Shown piece by piece: positions 24,642 through 35,768 of a stretch of 64,000 bases of DNA (the first letter of the stretch is position 1; every line of letters begins with the position of its first letter). Under the pieces are notes generated by a model. That model saw only the letters and a program-made list of their open reading frames with translations, did not search any database and was not told where the DNA came from. Position numbers and translations under genes: made by a program. The stretch comes from Psilocybe azurescens (taxonomy: Eukaryota > Basidiomycota > Agaricomycetes > Agaricales > Agrocybaceae): the NCBI GenBank assembly GCA_023853785.1, contig JAJIRX010000144.1, positions 1 to 64,000 on the forward strand. The letters run 5' to 3'.

Positions 24642-25211
24642 GGGTTTTCAAATCCAATCCGACAGCAACAATAACCATATTCGTAAAATCTATATACATC
24701 AAAGAGACAACTGTCTTGATTCATGTGCCGCGTAGTATAATATGTGGTAACAATGGTCATGACAATAAACGTTTATCAAGTATCACGACATGGTTCGTCT
24801 GGTGAAGTTTGAGGTTCGCGTACCAGGTCGGGCAAAATTCTGCTATTTATAAATACTGCAATGTATGGTTTGACACGATATCGGCTTGATTTTGGTAGGT
24901 TGTGCGGGTCACATAGTTCCGGCGCAAGACAAATTCTTAGTTGAGTATGACGATCTTAGACAAGGCGCCTCATTGAACCATCTCAAGCCCGAGTATGTTG
25001 TAGTATGTAGCTCCTACAGGTAAGTATCTGGTACACCTCTGTGATATGCAGGCATGTTCACACTGCGCACTCTGTAGCATCGTTTGGATACAACCTCAAT
25101 TTGTGCACTCATCAGTATGTATTACTCTCGTCGTATTATCTTGAGTCCAGACAAGGATGAGATCGACTGGGATACCTCGTGATTCCTATCAGGGCGCTTG
25201 GTACTTACTTG

Positions 25212-25334
25212 GTGTAAGCCTGGCGGGTCACCACTTCATATACGGTCCGAGCAACTAGATGCCAAAGTATATTTATAGCGCCATTTTGTTGTAACGGTTA
25301 CGGCTTGTCGGACTGGCATGACTAGCTCACACTT
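25212..25334. mobile_element. Short insertion (MITE-like) in unit 4
   Basis: Same element as at 22264-22386, at the same place in the repeat unit. It runs from GTGTAAGCC to AGCTCACACTT. Its presence only in units 3 and 4 shows that these units share a more recent ancestor with each other than with units 1 and 2. Confidence 0.6.
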
Positions 25335-26996
25335 GGCCCAAAAGGAATCTTGGAATCCATATCGAGAATAGATTCATGTGCCTCTCTTCATGACGAATAT
25401 GGAATCGCCATGATGCTTCGATTATCCGAAAATGTGATCGTGGAGGTAGATAGGACCAAAGGGTATGCACGTTAAAAGATATATCCTTCTCAGCATGGCC
25501 GCCACAGCCCGAACGAGGATCCCATTACGGCCATCTCCATGATTTTCAAGTTGTGGCCGGTGCCTTAGATGTATACCAGCATATTATTTAAAGATAGACG
25601 TTTCTCTCATCACCACTAATCTCTAGCGGTACGCTCTGGCCACAGGTGAACGTTCTAGGCCAAAACACCCGGTGGTCCGTGTGCGGATATTGTTCGGCTA
25701 ACTCTGCCTGAAGCTTTTGAGCGCTTGAGCACTATTTTAGTCCAAGTAGCCGGAAAATTTAAAGATTCATGTCACCTTCCATGCCCTATTCTGAGAGAAG
25801 AGAAAGTATGTTCAATATTAAATATTCTAAGAGAAATGAAAGCAGTTGGTGCCAACCAGAAGTAGCACAAGTACCATGCAAGACTTGCGTTTTCCGCGAT
25901 CGCCTACGGTACTTGAAAAGAAGTGAAGATAACACTCGAATTAGCTTCCCGTGTCTCTCGCAGCACACACATAGTATTCTGGCCTTCACGGGCTGTCACG
26001 CTGTCGATCGGATGTTCTCTGACACTCAATCGGCTTGCACCGGCGTTCTCTCTATCTCAGCTGACTGAGTGCCGCTTTGCAGACGGGTATTTTTTATCCA
26101 TGAAGGCATGGTGTGTACGCATCCAATAATACATAATCGCACTCATATGGCTCAAATCAGAAGACGCTGAAACTATGCATCTTTTCTATGCCTTCCTGCA
26201 AAGATATAATGTCATATATAGACAAACACATTCTGGTTTTCAATGTCCTCATCATTATGAGATTTGATTTGTACCTTATCCCGTGTTGGAAGATTGTGAT
26301 TACTGTTCTTATCGTACATTTTCTGTCAAAAAGTAAGACGTTTTGCAAGGGGTACATACCACGCTTATAGCTTGTGGTGTTGAAGAAATCGGTACATGTA
26401 GTGCGCACAGTACTGAGTGAGGACTATGCACACTAAACACGCTCGGGACTTGTAATGACGATCTATTCATTGAAAGGTTCCTCTGGAGCCCGGACAATGC
26501 GAAGTGGGTCTTCAAGCCGGGCATATGCGGTCATAGTCGGGTTGACATCCTCCGGAGGAACAGATGAGATGTAGATCCTGGTTTATCTTTAGCTGTGTCT
26601 GCTTCTGGCTACATGCGGGCTCTCATGCATCACGTTTGGAACTATTGCTCAGAGATCCTACGGTCTCCAGCTAGTAGTGTGGCTGGCAACAAAAAGTATG
26701 TATGTTCAGGATTTTTGAATTTAAAGATTGAATGAATTTGATGCAGTAGTATTCAAACCAAAGAGAGACCTCAATCAACTCCGCATTACTCCGGGTGGGC
26801 TTGGTTAATTATATCACAGCTCCGGCTACTTTCATAGCCTGTTTTGTGAATGGTTATACTGGCAACACACTTGAACTCGTTTGTAGAGCTGCTTGGTAGT
26901 GTGTACCAAATGAATGCCGACGCTCCCAAATACCACTGGAGATATCGCAATTTTACATGAGCCATGCGGTAGTGTGCCGTTAGGGCACCGTTGGTC

Positions 26997-27039
26997 TTCA
27001 ACGAAAATATCGAATATTCGTTGAACGAAAGGTATATAA
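26997..27039 (+). promoter_or_regulatory. Promoter palindrome and TATA box, gene 5
   Basis: Arms TTCAACGAA (26997-27005) and TTCGTTGAA (27017-27025), TATATAA at 27033-27039. The promoter is intact even though the gene below has lost its start codon. Confidence 0.65.
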
Positions 27040-27164
27040 GCAGTGTGGTTTCGTTGAGTTTTCTTCAAGCTATCCATCCGATATCCACCAACATACAGGT
27101 ACATCAGAGACTTCTTATCTTGTCGTTATACATTGCTCATTCCGAATTTATTAGAAATTGTATC

Positions 27165-27595
27165 ATACAGTTGTCTTTCACCACCGTCTTCGCCACCATC
27201 GTCGCCTTTGCTGGGGTCACCAGCGCTGCTCCTAGCGGTGGAATTACCAACAGCACATTGACACCTCTTGCTGCACCGTTTGGAATCAACTATGGCCAGA
27301 CCCAGAATAACGACGTTGCGTGGGTCGACGGTCAGTCCAAATGTAACTTCGTCGTCATTGGACCCGTAAGTAGCAGTCCGCAGTATCAAACGAGGGTTTT
27401 AACTGATTTGTTGATCGTTAGAACGGCCCGAACCCGTGTGGGCGACCGTTCAGTATCAACGGAGAGAGTGGATTCACATTCGAAGGATGTGGTGGATCGC
27501 TTTGGATCGACCTGAACGGGCAGTTCTTTGCCAGTTGCGGTAACTTGAAGGAGGCAGATGTGTGTGGTGTGCACAGCGAATTCCACTGCATTTGA
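27165..27595 (+). pseudogene. Secreted six-cysteine protein, copy 5, start codon lost
   Basis: Exon-equivalent 27165-27365, intron 27366-27421 (GTAAGT..GTTAG), exon 27422-27595. The coding frame, splice sites and all six cysteines are intact, but the codon that is ATG in the four other copies is ATA (27165-27167) and no other Met occurs before the first cysteine. An in-frame ATG exists upstream at 26991, but it lies before the TATA box, and translation from it would bury the signal peptide about 60 residues inside. So copy 5 is either silenced, uses a non-AUG start, or the base is an assembly error. The mature region is nearly identical to copy 3. Confidence 0.75.
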
Positions 27596-27907
27596 GGGGC
27601 TTTCAGATCAAATCCGACAGCGACAATAACCATACTCGTAAAATATATATACATCAGAGACACAACTGTCTTGATTCGTCTGTCGCGTAGTATAATGTGG
27701 CGACAACTGTCATGACAATAAACGTTTATCAAGTATCACGACACGGTTGGTCAACTGAAGTTTGAGGTTCGTGTACCAATTCGGGCAAGATTTGGTCGCA
27801 GTGAGCAGACTTTGTAAGAAACCTGACGGACATGGGAGATGGCAGACTTTCAGCCAGTGACGAAACGGTGAGCCCATATTTTGCAACTCTCCAAAAATCC
27901 ATTATCT

Positions 27908-28425
27908 TCCTCAAAGTTCTTGAAACGCTAATATATTCTGTTCTTGATCCATTTTCATAGTCTTATTCAAATCACATTTTTAATCAATAACTTTAAGTTT
28001 CATTGTACAAAAACAAGTGACAAAGTTATCCTCTTTGCTTCTCCGGGCGATTGCTAAGACTACGCATATGGTTTTTCCTCCTCGTCTCCAGTCTCATCCT
28101 AGTAAGAAATTCTTGATCATCTGACAGCTCCAATGGTAAGCACATTATCGAAGACAATACGACGAGAGTAATACATATTAATTAGTGCACAAATTGATGT
28201 TGCATCTGAACAATGCTACAGAGTACCCAGTGTTAACATGCCTGCATACCACAGAGGTGTACCGGATAATTACCTGTAAAAGTTACAAACTACAACATAC
28301 TCAGGCTTGCGAAGGTTCAAATGGGAGCCTTGGCTGAGATCGTCATACTCAACTAAGAACTTGTCTTGCGCCGGAACCATGCGACCTCTTCGGAGAGCCC
28401 AAATGACGACGACATCACGAGGATC
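27908..28425. repeat. Inverted segment within the tandem array
   Basis: 27908-28205 is the reverse complement of the sequence around 15955-16235 in unit 1, for example CGACGAGAGTAATACATATT and AAAGTTATCCTCTTTGCTTC. 28206-28425 is the reverse complement of the 3' spacer seen at about 24880-25085 and 15790-15840. From about 28430 the normal orientation resumes (CGACATCTTTTCGTTTTCTT). One inversion inside the last unit explains this. Confidence 0.8.
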
Positions 28426-29134
28426 TTATGTTCAAAGATGGAGCCCCCCACAAAAGTCGACATCTTTTCGTTTTCTTCTTTCCTGCCATCGCACTGCATT
28501 AAACATTAATCTTGAGTCCAGACAAGGATGAGCTCGACTGGGATATCTTGTGATACCTATCAGGGCGCTTGGTACTTACTTGGCCCAAAAGGAATCTTGG
28601 AATCCATATCGAGAATAGATTCATGTGCCTCTCTTCATGACGAATATGGAATTGGCTTTGCGGAAATGCTGGTTCAATTCTCCGAAAATGTCATTTAGGA
28701 GACAGATAGGACGTAAAGGTATGCACGTCAAAAGATATGCCCTCTCAGCATGGCCACCACAGCCCGACCGAGGATCCCATTACAGCCGGCTCTGTCTTTT
28801 TCGAGTTCTGATCGGTGGCTTAGATGTATGTTAGCATAATACTTAAAAGAGAGATACTTCTCTCGTTACTACTGAGCTCTAACGGTACGCTCTGGCCACA
28901 GGTGAACGTTTGAACACACTGAACGCAAGGCACAGGTACTCAGGAACAATCAATGAGCTTACATAATAGTTGCCCATCCTTGGACAGTTCTGCGACGGCG
29001 CCACAGCCTCATTTACTGTGCTTGTCCCTGGCTTCATCGTCGTGATTCCATCCACCCAGCCAGCTACTCACATAAAAGACTGCCGCAGAAGTGAGCGCCA
29101 GTCACACACTAAGACTTAGATCCCCCATCCCACC

Positions 29135-32100
29135 ATGTCTCGATACCCAGAGGTTTGTCATTTACAGTCCTTTCTCATGGTGATGATGACGCTCATTCAT
29201 GTACAGGCAGATGAGGCGCAGCACAGGCACTACAACGACGGGTACTCGCCCTATCCAGCCACGACCACGCCCAACCCATACGACCAGTACGATGCCCAGC
29301 CCAATCCATACGACCGCCCTCAGCAGCAGCAGGGAGGCGGCTACGGCGCCGGCACCCCGCTCGCAGACCCCTTCAACCCCGTCTCGCACAACCCATACTC
29401 CTCGCCCCCACCAGGCCCCCGCCGTCGACCATGTACCCGCCGCCGCCCCCGCCGCCCGCGGACCTCGGCTACGGCGCGTACCGCGCACCCTCCATCGTGC
29501 ACCCCGCCTCGCCGCCGCACCACGCCATGTCCCCCGCGCCGTCCCTCAACCCGCTCCTCGCGCCTCCTGGGCCGTCGAGGACGCCCGGGCTGCAGCCGCA
29601 GTACAACCGCTCTGCGTACGACATGAGCAATGCGGACGACGATATGATGATGGATACCGGCGATATGCCGCTGCTGCGCCGCGACCCGTCGTCGTCGTTG
29701 TCCATACTCGGCGGCGCGCAGCAGTTCCCTGGGGGGTTTGAGGGAGGATGGGGAGGGATGTTGGCCGGGGACGATAGGTCGGAGAATAATATTCGATATG
29801 GGCGGATCCCACAGAGAGTGCCGCGGCGGTACAAGACGGTCAAGAAAGTCGAGTGAGTCTTCATCGTTGGCGTCAGATTTTGTGTGCGTTGTTTCATCTC
29901 CTCCCACCCCGCAGACTCTTCCACGGCAACTTTGTGCTCGACAACGCCGTCCCCAAAAGCTGCTCGACATGTGCGCGAACCGCACCGAGCGCGAGTTCAC
30001 CCACATGCGGTACTCCGCCGCGACATGCGACCCCAACAACTTCAAAGACTCGGGCTTCACGCTGCGGCAGGTGCACTACGACCCGCCGCGGCGCACCGAG
30101 CTCTTCATCGTCATGACGATGTACAACGAGGACGAGGAGCTCTTCTGCCGCACGATGCACGGCGTCATCAAGAACGTCGCGCACCTGTGCAAGCGCGACC
30201 GCAGCAAGACGTGGGGCAAGGACGGGTGGAAGAAGGTCGTGGTGTGCATCGTGAGCGACGGGCGCGGCAAGATCAACGCGCGCACGCTGAGCGTCATCGC
30301 GGCGATGGGCGCGTATCAGGAGGGCGTGGCGAAGACGAAGATCGGGAACCAGGACGTGACGGCGCATATTTACGAGTATACCACGCAGAGTGCGTTGCTT
30401 CTATTCTCTCGTTCCGTGCAACAACTCTCTACTGATCGATCACCCTTCCATTTCATGTCGTTCCATTCCGCCCCCACAGTCTCCCGTCACCCCCTCGCTC
30501 AAGATCGAGGGCGCCGAAAAGGGCACCGTCCCCGTGCAGGTCATCTTCTGCCTCAAGGAGAAGAACCAGAAGAAGATCAACTCGCACCGCTGGTTCTTCA
30601 ACGCCTTCGGCGCGCTCCTGCAGCCCAACGTGTGCGTGCTGCTCGACGTCGGCACGATGCCCGGCCCGACGTCGATATACCACCTGTGGAAGGCGTTCGA
30701 CATTAACTCGAACGTCGGCGGCGCGTGCGGCGAGATCGTCGCGCTGAAGGGCAAGTATGGCCGGAATCTGATCAATCCACTGGGTGCGTTTTGTGTGCTC
30801 TTTTTTTTGGGGGGGGATAACAGTGACAGTGTGCTGACCTGGATGTGATGTTTTCTTTTTGTGTTCGTTTGATTAGTTGCTGCGCAGAATTTCGAGTATA
30901 AGATGTCGAATATCCTGGATAAGCCTCTGTTAGTACTTGTTGTTTTATCCTCTTCCTTAGTTAACTCTTTGCTGATCTCTCGTCTCCCTTATTGCCACCT
31001 CACTTCTTTCCTGGACGGACTAATTTCTCTCTCGCTCTCTCCGCTCCCTCACGCATTTGTCCTGTCTCCCTCCCCCTATCCCTCACTCTCTTTCCTGTAA
31101 ATTCCCTCACCCACTCTCCTGTAATATCTCTCCTGCAACTCCTCTCCCTCCCCCCATTCTCCCACCCCCTTTCCCTTTCCCCTCATATAAAACCCGAAAC
31201 CTCCCCCACCCACAAAAAATCACAGTGAGTCCGTCTTCGGCTACATCACCGTCCTGCCCGGCGCATTCAGCGCGTACCGCTACATCGCGCTGCAGAACGA
31301 CGCCCAGGGCGAGGGCCCGCTGCAGAAGTATTTCTTGGGGGAGACTATGGTGGGTTCTTCGGTTTTTTTTTTGTTGTTTTTTTTTTTTTTGAAGGGGGAG
31401 AGGGAGGGGGGAGAGGTGGAGCTTCGTGTTGTTCTCTTCTGTGTTTTCCACTCCCTCTTTCTTTCTTGCTTTCTTCTTGATTTGCCCTGTCTTTGTTTCG
31501 CCGGGTTTTTTTCTCGCCTCGCGTGCTTAACTTTCTCCCCGGATGTCTTCACTCCGCTTTCGTTTCTCTTGATTTCCTTTTCCTTTGCCCTGTGGGTTCC
31601 TTTACGCCGGCCGCTTTCGTTTTATCTCGTCTTCGTTTTTTATCTCCTTCTTTTCTTCTTTCTTCCTTCCCTTCTTGTTTCCCTTTCACCTAACTTTTGG
31701 TTTCGCTTGTCTGTCGTTCACCCCGTGTGCCTCCCTCTTTCTTTCCGTGTTTCATTTGCCCCTGCTCTCCTTTTGTGCCTATTTGCGCCTTGCGTCTTTC
31801 GTTTCGCTCATTTTCCGTTCCGCCTGTTTTGCTCTCCTCTTTCGGACTATCCCTCTTTCTTCTTTCTTCTTCCTTCTTCTCTATTTTCTTTCCTATCTTT
31901 TACTTTATTTTTTGTTCGGTGTTGAAAGAGCGTTTACTGATTGGTGTTACCTTCATGCTCGTCTACAGCACGGAGCCGGAGCCGATATTTTCACTGCGAA
32001 CATGTATCTCGCCGAAGATCGAGTAAGTCGCCATCATCATCCTTCTTATAGCTTCAAAGCCTAGCAAAGTCGTGCACTCGCTGATGCGGCTTGTTATTAT

Positions 32101-33995
32101 CATTATGACCGATTTAGATTCTGTGCTGGGAGCTCGTCTCCAAGCGCGGCGGGTCGTGGATATTGCACTATGTTAAATCTGCCTATGCGGTTACGGATGT
32201 GCCTGATCAGGTTCGTAGTCGTTTTCGTCTTTTGCTTGCCTTCCGGTGGTACCGTAACTTGCACTGTGCTAACTATCCAACCTCACCTCCCTCGCCCTCA
32301 CCTTTCACTTATTCCACTGCACCCCACGCCCACCTTCCTTACGCCCACCAGGTCCCTGAACTCATTTCCCAGCGCCGCCGCTGGCTCAACGGCTCTTTCT
32401 TCGCCGCCGTCCACTCCACGGTCCACTTCCACTACTTGTATAGGTCGAGCCATACGTTCGTAAGGAAGGCGTGGATCCATGTGGAGATGGTGTATCAACT
32501 GTTTAACTTAATCTTTTCGTGGTTCGCTTTGGTACGTTTTTATGTCTTCTTTATGTCTGTGTTGTTGTGCTCTGTCGCTGTGTCAACTAGGCCTCTGTGC
32601 ACCCAGCCCAGTCAACTTTTCTAATGCCGATGCTGATGCTAACCCCTCCCCACAGGCAAACTACTACATCGCGTTCGCCATCCTCTCCGAGGCGATGGAA
32701 GACCCCTCCTTCAACCTCAAAGGCATCCACGTCGTCAACGTCATCCTCAACTACTTCTACCTCGGGCTGCTGCTCATGTGCTTTATCCTGTCGCTGGGGA
32801 ACAGGCCGCAGGGGAGCAAGTGGGGTATACTGCGGCCATGCTGGGCTTCTCGGTTATCACTATTTATATGACTGTGCGTGGTTGCTTTCTTTTCTCTCTC
32901 GGGGTCCTTTTTTTTTTTTTTGCGTGTCATTTTTGTAACTGACCTACCGATGCTTTTGGTTAGGTTGCGGCGTTCCTTCTTGCGTTCAAGGGCCTCGAGA
33001 ACCTCGCGCATACAAACGGGCCGCTCAAGTTCTCGGACATCTTCACGAACCCGATCTTCAGGAATATCGTGGTGTCCCTCCTGGCGACGCTCGGGCTGTA
33101 CGTTATCGCTAGCATCATATTCGTGAGTGCCTTTTTTCTTTTTTTTGGTCTCTTCGTCTTGTGTTTGTGGGCAGTTTAGACCTGGCTGACTCTACTGTTT
33201 TGTTTTTAATGTAGTTTGAGCCGTGGCATATGATCACGTCGTTCGTGCAGTATATGCTCATGGCGCCCTCGTACATCAATGTCTTGAACGTATACGCCGT
33301 ATGTCCCCTCCATATTATGTTATATTTCTCTGCATCTTTCTCATTACACTCCTCCCCCTCCATACAGTTCGCCAATGTACACGACGTCTCATGGGGAACG
33401 AAAGGCGACAACACGGTCGCCAAAGACCTCGGGACTGTCGCCACCGGCAAGAAAGCGGGCGAAGTCGAGGCGGAGGTGCCCACGGATGAGAAGGACATCA
33501 ACGCGCTCTATGAAGATGCGATCCATGTGCTGAACACCAAGCCGCCCAAGGTGGAGAGCAAAGCCGGATAAAGGCACCCAGCAGGAGGATTATTATAGGT
33601 CTTTCAGGACCAAGTGCGTCGACTTTTTCTTTTTCTTTCTCTGTGGTTTTATTATTATTGTGCGTTGAATGTTGTGCTGATTGCGAAATTTGACCGTCTA
33701 TTTGCTCAGCGTGCTGCTGGCGTGGGTACTCACGAATGGATTGCTCGGAGCTGCGATCACGTCTACGAATGCAAAGGCGTCGAATGGAGGAGCAAATAAG
33801 GCCGTGAACGGGTACATGTCGTTCTTATTGGCGTCTGTGGCTGGACTTGCGTGTACGTGTTATTTCTCCTCTCTTCTCCGTCCACTCGTTCGTTTGATTG
33901 TTTGCCATTTGTACTGACGTGTTGCGTTCTTGGTAGTCATTCGATTCGTGGGAGCGACGACGTATATGGTCGTTCGCCTATTCGCTGGAGAGTAA
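29135..33995 (+). CDS. Chitin synthase, division I (class I-III type)
   Basis: Polymerises UDP-GlcNAc into chitin at the plasma membrane. Fifteen exons: 29135-29152, 29207-29852, 29915-30389, 30480-30783, 30877-30928, 31226-31349, 31969-32022, 32118-32210, 32352-32531, 32656-32873, 32964-33122, 33215-33298, 33368-33613, 33710-33852, 33937-33995; all introns GT..AG. A disordered Tyr/Pro/Gln-rich N-terminus is followed by [28 protein letters not shown], the UDP-binding core ([21 protein letters not shown]), YLAEDR at the 31969-32022 exon end and the catalytic QRRRW at 32370-32384. Several membrane segments follow, with a C-terminal [12 protein letters not shown] and [11 protein letters not shown]. 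As given, the frame is broken at 29416-29420 (one C missing), 29957-29960 (one A missing), 30483-30485 (one C extra), 32822-32825 (one G missing) and near 33566-33571 (one base extra). With these allowed for, the exons sum to 952 codons, the usual family length. Assembly error is likelier than decay. Confidence 0.93.
31350..31968 (+). other. 619-bp pyrimidine-rich intron of chitin synthase
   Basis: Runs from GTGGGT to CTACAG. From about 31370 to 31915 the sense strand is almost purely C and T, with runs such as TTTTTTTTTGTTG. It opens long spurious Phe/Leu/Ser reading frames. Other introns of the gene are 54-141 bp, apart from the 297-bp intron at 30929-31225, whose second half is also CT-rich. 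Confidence 0.85.
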
Positions 33996-34793
33996 AGACA
34001 AGGAGCAGGGTTGGGTCCTGCTGTGCTCTGATCTCGTCGATGTCCCCTTTCTTTTCCTTTTTGTTAGTGCTTTATATCTTTATAACCCCAGTAAGGTACA
34101 TAAGTACTGGTGCCTTTACGTTTTCTTTTCTGTTCCTTTCTCTTTCCGTCTTTTCTCCTTTGATGACGCTGTTCGGCTTTATGAACCATCTCCAAATTGT
34201 GCTCGTTTTCCGACCTTGGGCACATAATGTTTGCATTCCTCTGTTTGTTTCTTTTTTGCTTTGTGTTCCCGGCTGGGTGTGGGTTGTTGGATATTTGATT
34301 AACCGCTTTCCTTTAGGCTTTTGCTGTTGTCCTCACCATCTCCATCTCGAATGAATTGTCTGTTTGAATCATGAACTGTTAAGTAGTACGTAGTAGGTTT
34401 AAATTTTATTAGATGCCTATGCAGATAACAAGTAATCTGAGGACGTTTTGTCTTGTCGAATCACTGTATCAAAGCATAACGCCTGAGCCTGAGCCTGGTA
34501 CAGACAGGCGCAGGCGGTGCAGAATATGTAGACAGCGGATGGCTACCAGCATCGCACGTGTTCATGAGCGGCGAGCGCACCCATATCATCTGGTACATGA
34601 TATGTGCGTAAGTACGTACGCATATCTGCTCATTTATTCGCCTTGTATCATTTTTACCCGACTTGTAGGCGCACCAAGGGTCGTCTACATCTAGTCTCGG
34701 CGTCCCATCATCTTTAGGCCAGTCATCCGTATTAGGATGACTCACCTGCAGAGTCTGGGATCCCATCAACCAAGGTAAGGGACCTTTGCGTTC
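33996..34793. other. 3' flank of chitin synthase
   Basis: T-rich downstream sequence, no recognisable gene up to 34500. On the minus strand 34760-34650 reads like protein (PNTDDWPKDDGTPRLDVDD) and may be the remnant of an unrecognised exon just outside the transposon block. Confidence 0.35.
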
Positions 34794-35354
34794 GGTGTTT
34801 TTGGCAATTTCTCAGAGCTGACATAAACAATTCTCATGCGTTCATGCTTCATTTATGTATCAACATTATTACTAGCATAGCCAATCATGTTATTAAAATC
34901 TTCATTATCCTCTCTTGCAATATACATCATCTGCCTGGCATCTGCTGCATTAATGAGCTCCTGATTTTCAGGACTTGTCAAAGTTGACTGCAAGATCATT
35001 TCGCTATTCAAGTTGCTGCTGTGGCGTTCTCGTTTAGTGCAGATGATTGACATGCCCCACACCATTTTGACCCGCAAGTCAAAGGTATCCGACCTGATAA
35101 GTCCATTGCTGCAATAGCATATCAGCATCAAATACAAATATCTTCTGGATAAAATGCTGGACCTGAATTTCAATATCTTGATGCTGAGAAACTTGCATAT
35201 GTTTCTGGTTATTATAAAGCAGAGTTCTGAACAAGCAAATGGATGGACTTTGGAAGGGGATACAACAATTGTGATGCAATAGGCAAGAGAGATAAATGAG
35301 TGTGAACGTACAAGAAATGTTTATGTCAGCTCTGAGAAATCACCAAAAACCACC
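34794..35354. mobile_element. ~560-bp TIR element with captured coding remnant
   Basis: The ends are inverted repeats of about 40 bp: GGTGTTTTTGGCAATTTCTC at the left, and its near reverse complement ending CACCAAAAACCACC at 35341-35354, both running into AGAGCTGACATAAACA. The interior encodes on the minus strand (35173-34856) a 106-codon frame ending DNEDFNNMIGYASNNVDT. The frame looks like a piece of a larger protein; I do not recognise it. No target-site duplication was found. Probably a non-autonomous DNA transposon. Confidence 0.65.
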
Positions 35355-35464
35355 CCACAGTTACCTAATCGCTCTGAAGATTGATCACAGGTATACCTGG
35401 CCAGCTTTACTTCATGATACACAAGCATTATGACCTGCTGCTATGTGTCATGGTCAACAGCTTG

Positions 35465-35768
35465 CTGGGGGCTGTGCCCCCAGACTCCTGCTTGTCAGTG
35501 CCCTGTGCCTCCTCATTGAAAAATAAATAGCAGCAGTCACAATCATAATGTTTTGGGAGGAATTGAGCTTCACTCATCCCTCCCTTCTTATCACCACTTT
35601 GTGCCTCATTAAAAAATTAATAATAGCAGTCATTTATATAATTTTTTTGGAGGGGAATGAGCTTTGCTCATTCCCCCCCTTCTCTACCACCACTTCATGC
35701 CTCATTAAAAATTTAATAATAGCAATCACTTATATAATGTCTTGGTGGAGATGAGCTTTGCTCATCTC
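35465..35768. repeat. Four-hairpin array near the Helitron 3' end
   Basis: Hairpins lie at 35465-35483 (8-bp stem, CTGGGGGC/GCCCCCAG), 35555-35584 (imperfect), 35652-35676 (GGGGAATGAGC, loop TTT, perfect 11-bp stem) and 35748-35768 (GAGATGAGC, loop TTT, 9-bp stem). They sit in ~95-bp tandem units that also share CATTAAAAATTTAATAATAG-like spacers. Confidence 0.85.

Larger units (their letters stand above)
13200..28913 (+). repeat. Tandem array of five ~3-kb gene-bearing units
   Basis: Long non-coding blocks recur in the same order about every 2.9-3.2 kb. The block order is AAAAGGAATC..CGAGAA; GCGGTACGCTCTGGCCAC; the YSKR-like block near GTATTCTAAGAGAAG; GACTTGTAATGACG; and the promoter palindrome, gene and 3' UTR. 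Gene starts are at 15111, 18267, 21315, 24211 and 27165, so spacings are 3156, 3048, 2896 and 2954. The array begins with a partial unit near 13200, ends at about 28913 inside the GGCCACAGGTGAACG block, and contains one inverted segment (27908-28425). The unit bodies show small open frames that drift between copies, which argues against further genes in them. Confidence 0.9.

Noticed and set aside
29341..30060. 239-codon antisense frame opposite the chitin synthase N-terminus
   Set aside because: GC-rich antisense shadow of verified exons 2 and 3.
31335..31925. 196-codon Phe/Leu/Ser-rich frame resembling a membrane protein
   Set aside because: It lies wholly within the polypyrimidine intron of the chitin synthase and reflects CT-rich DNA.
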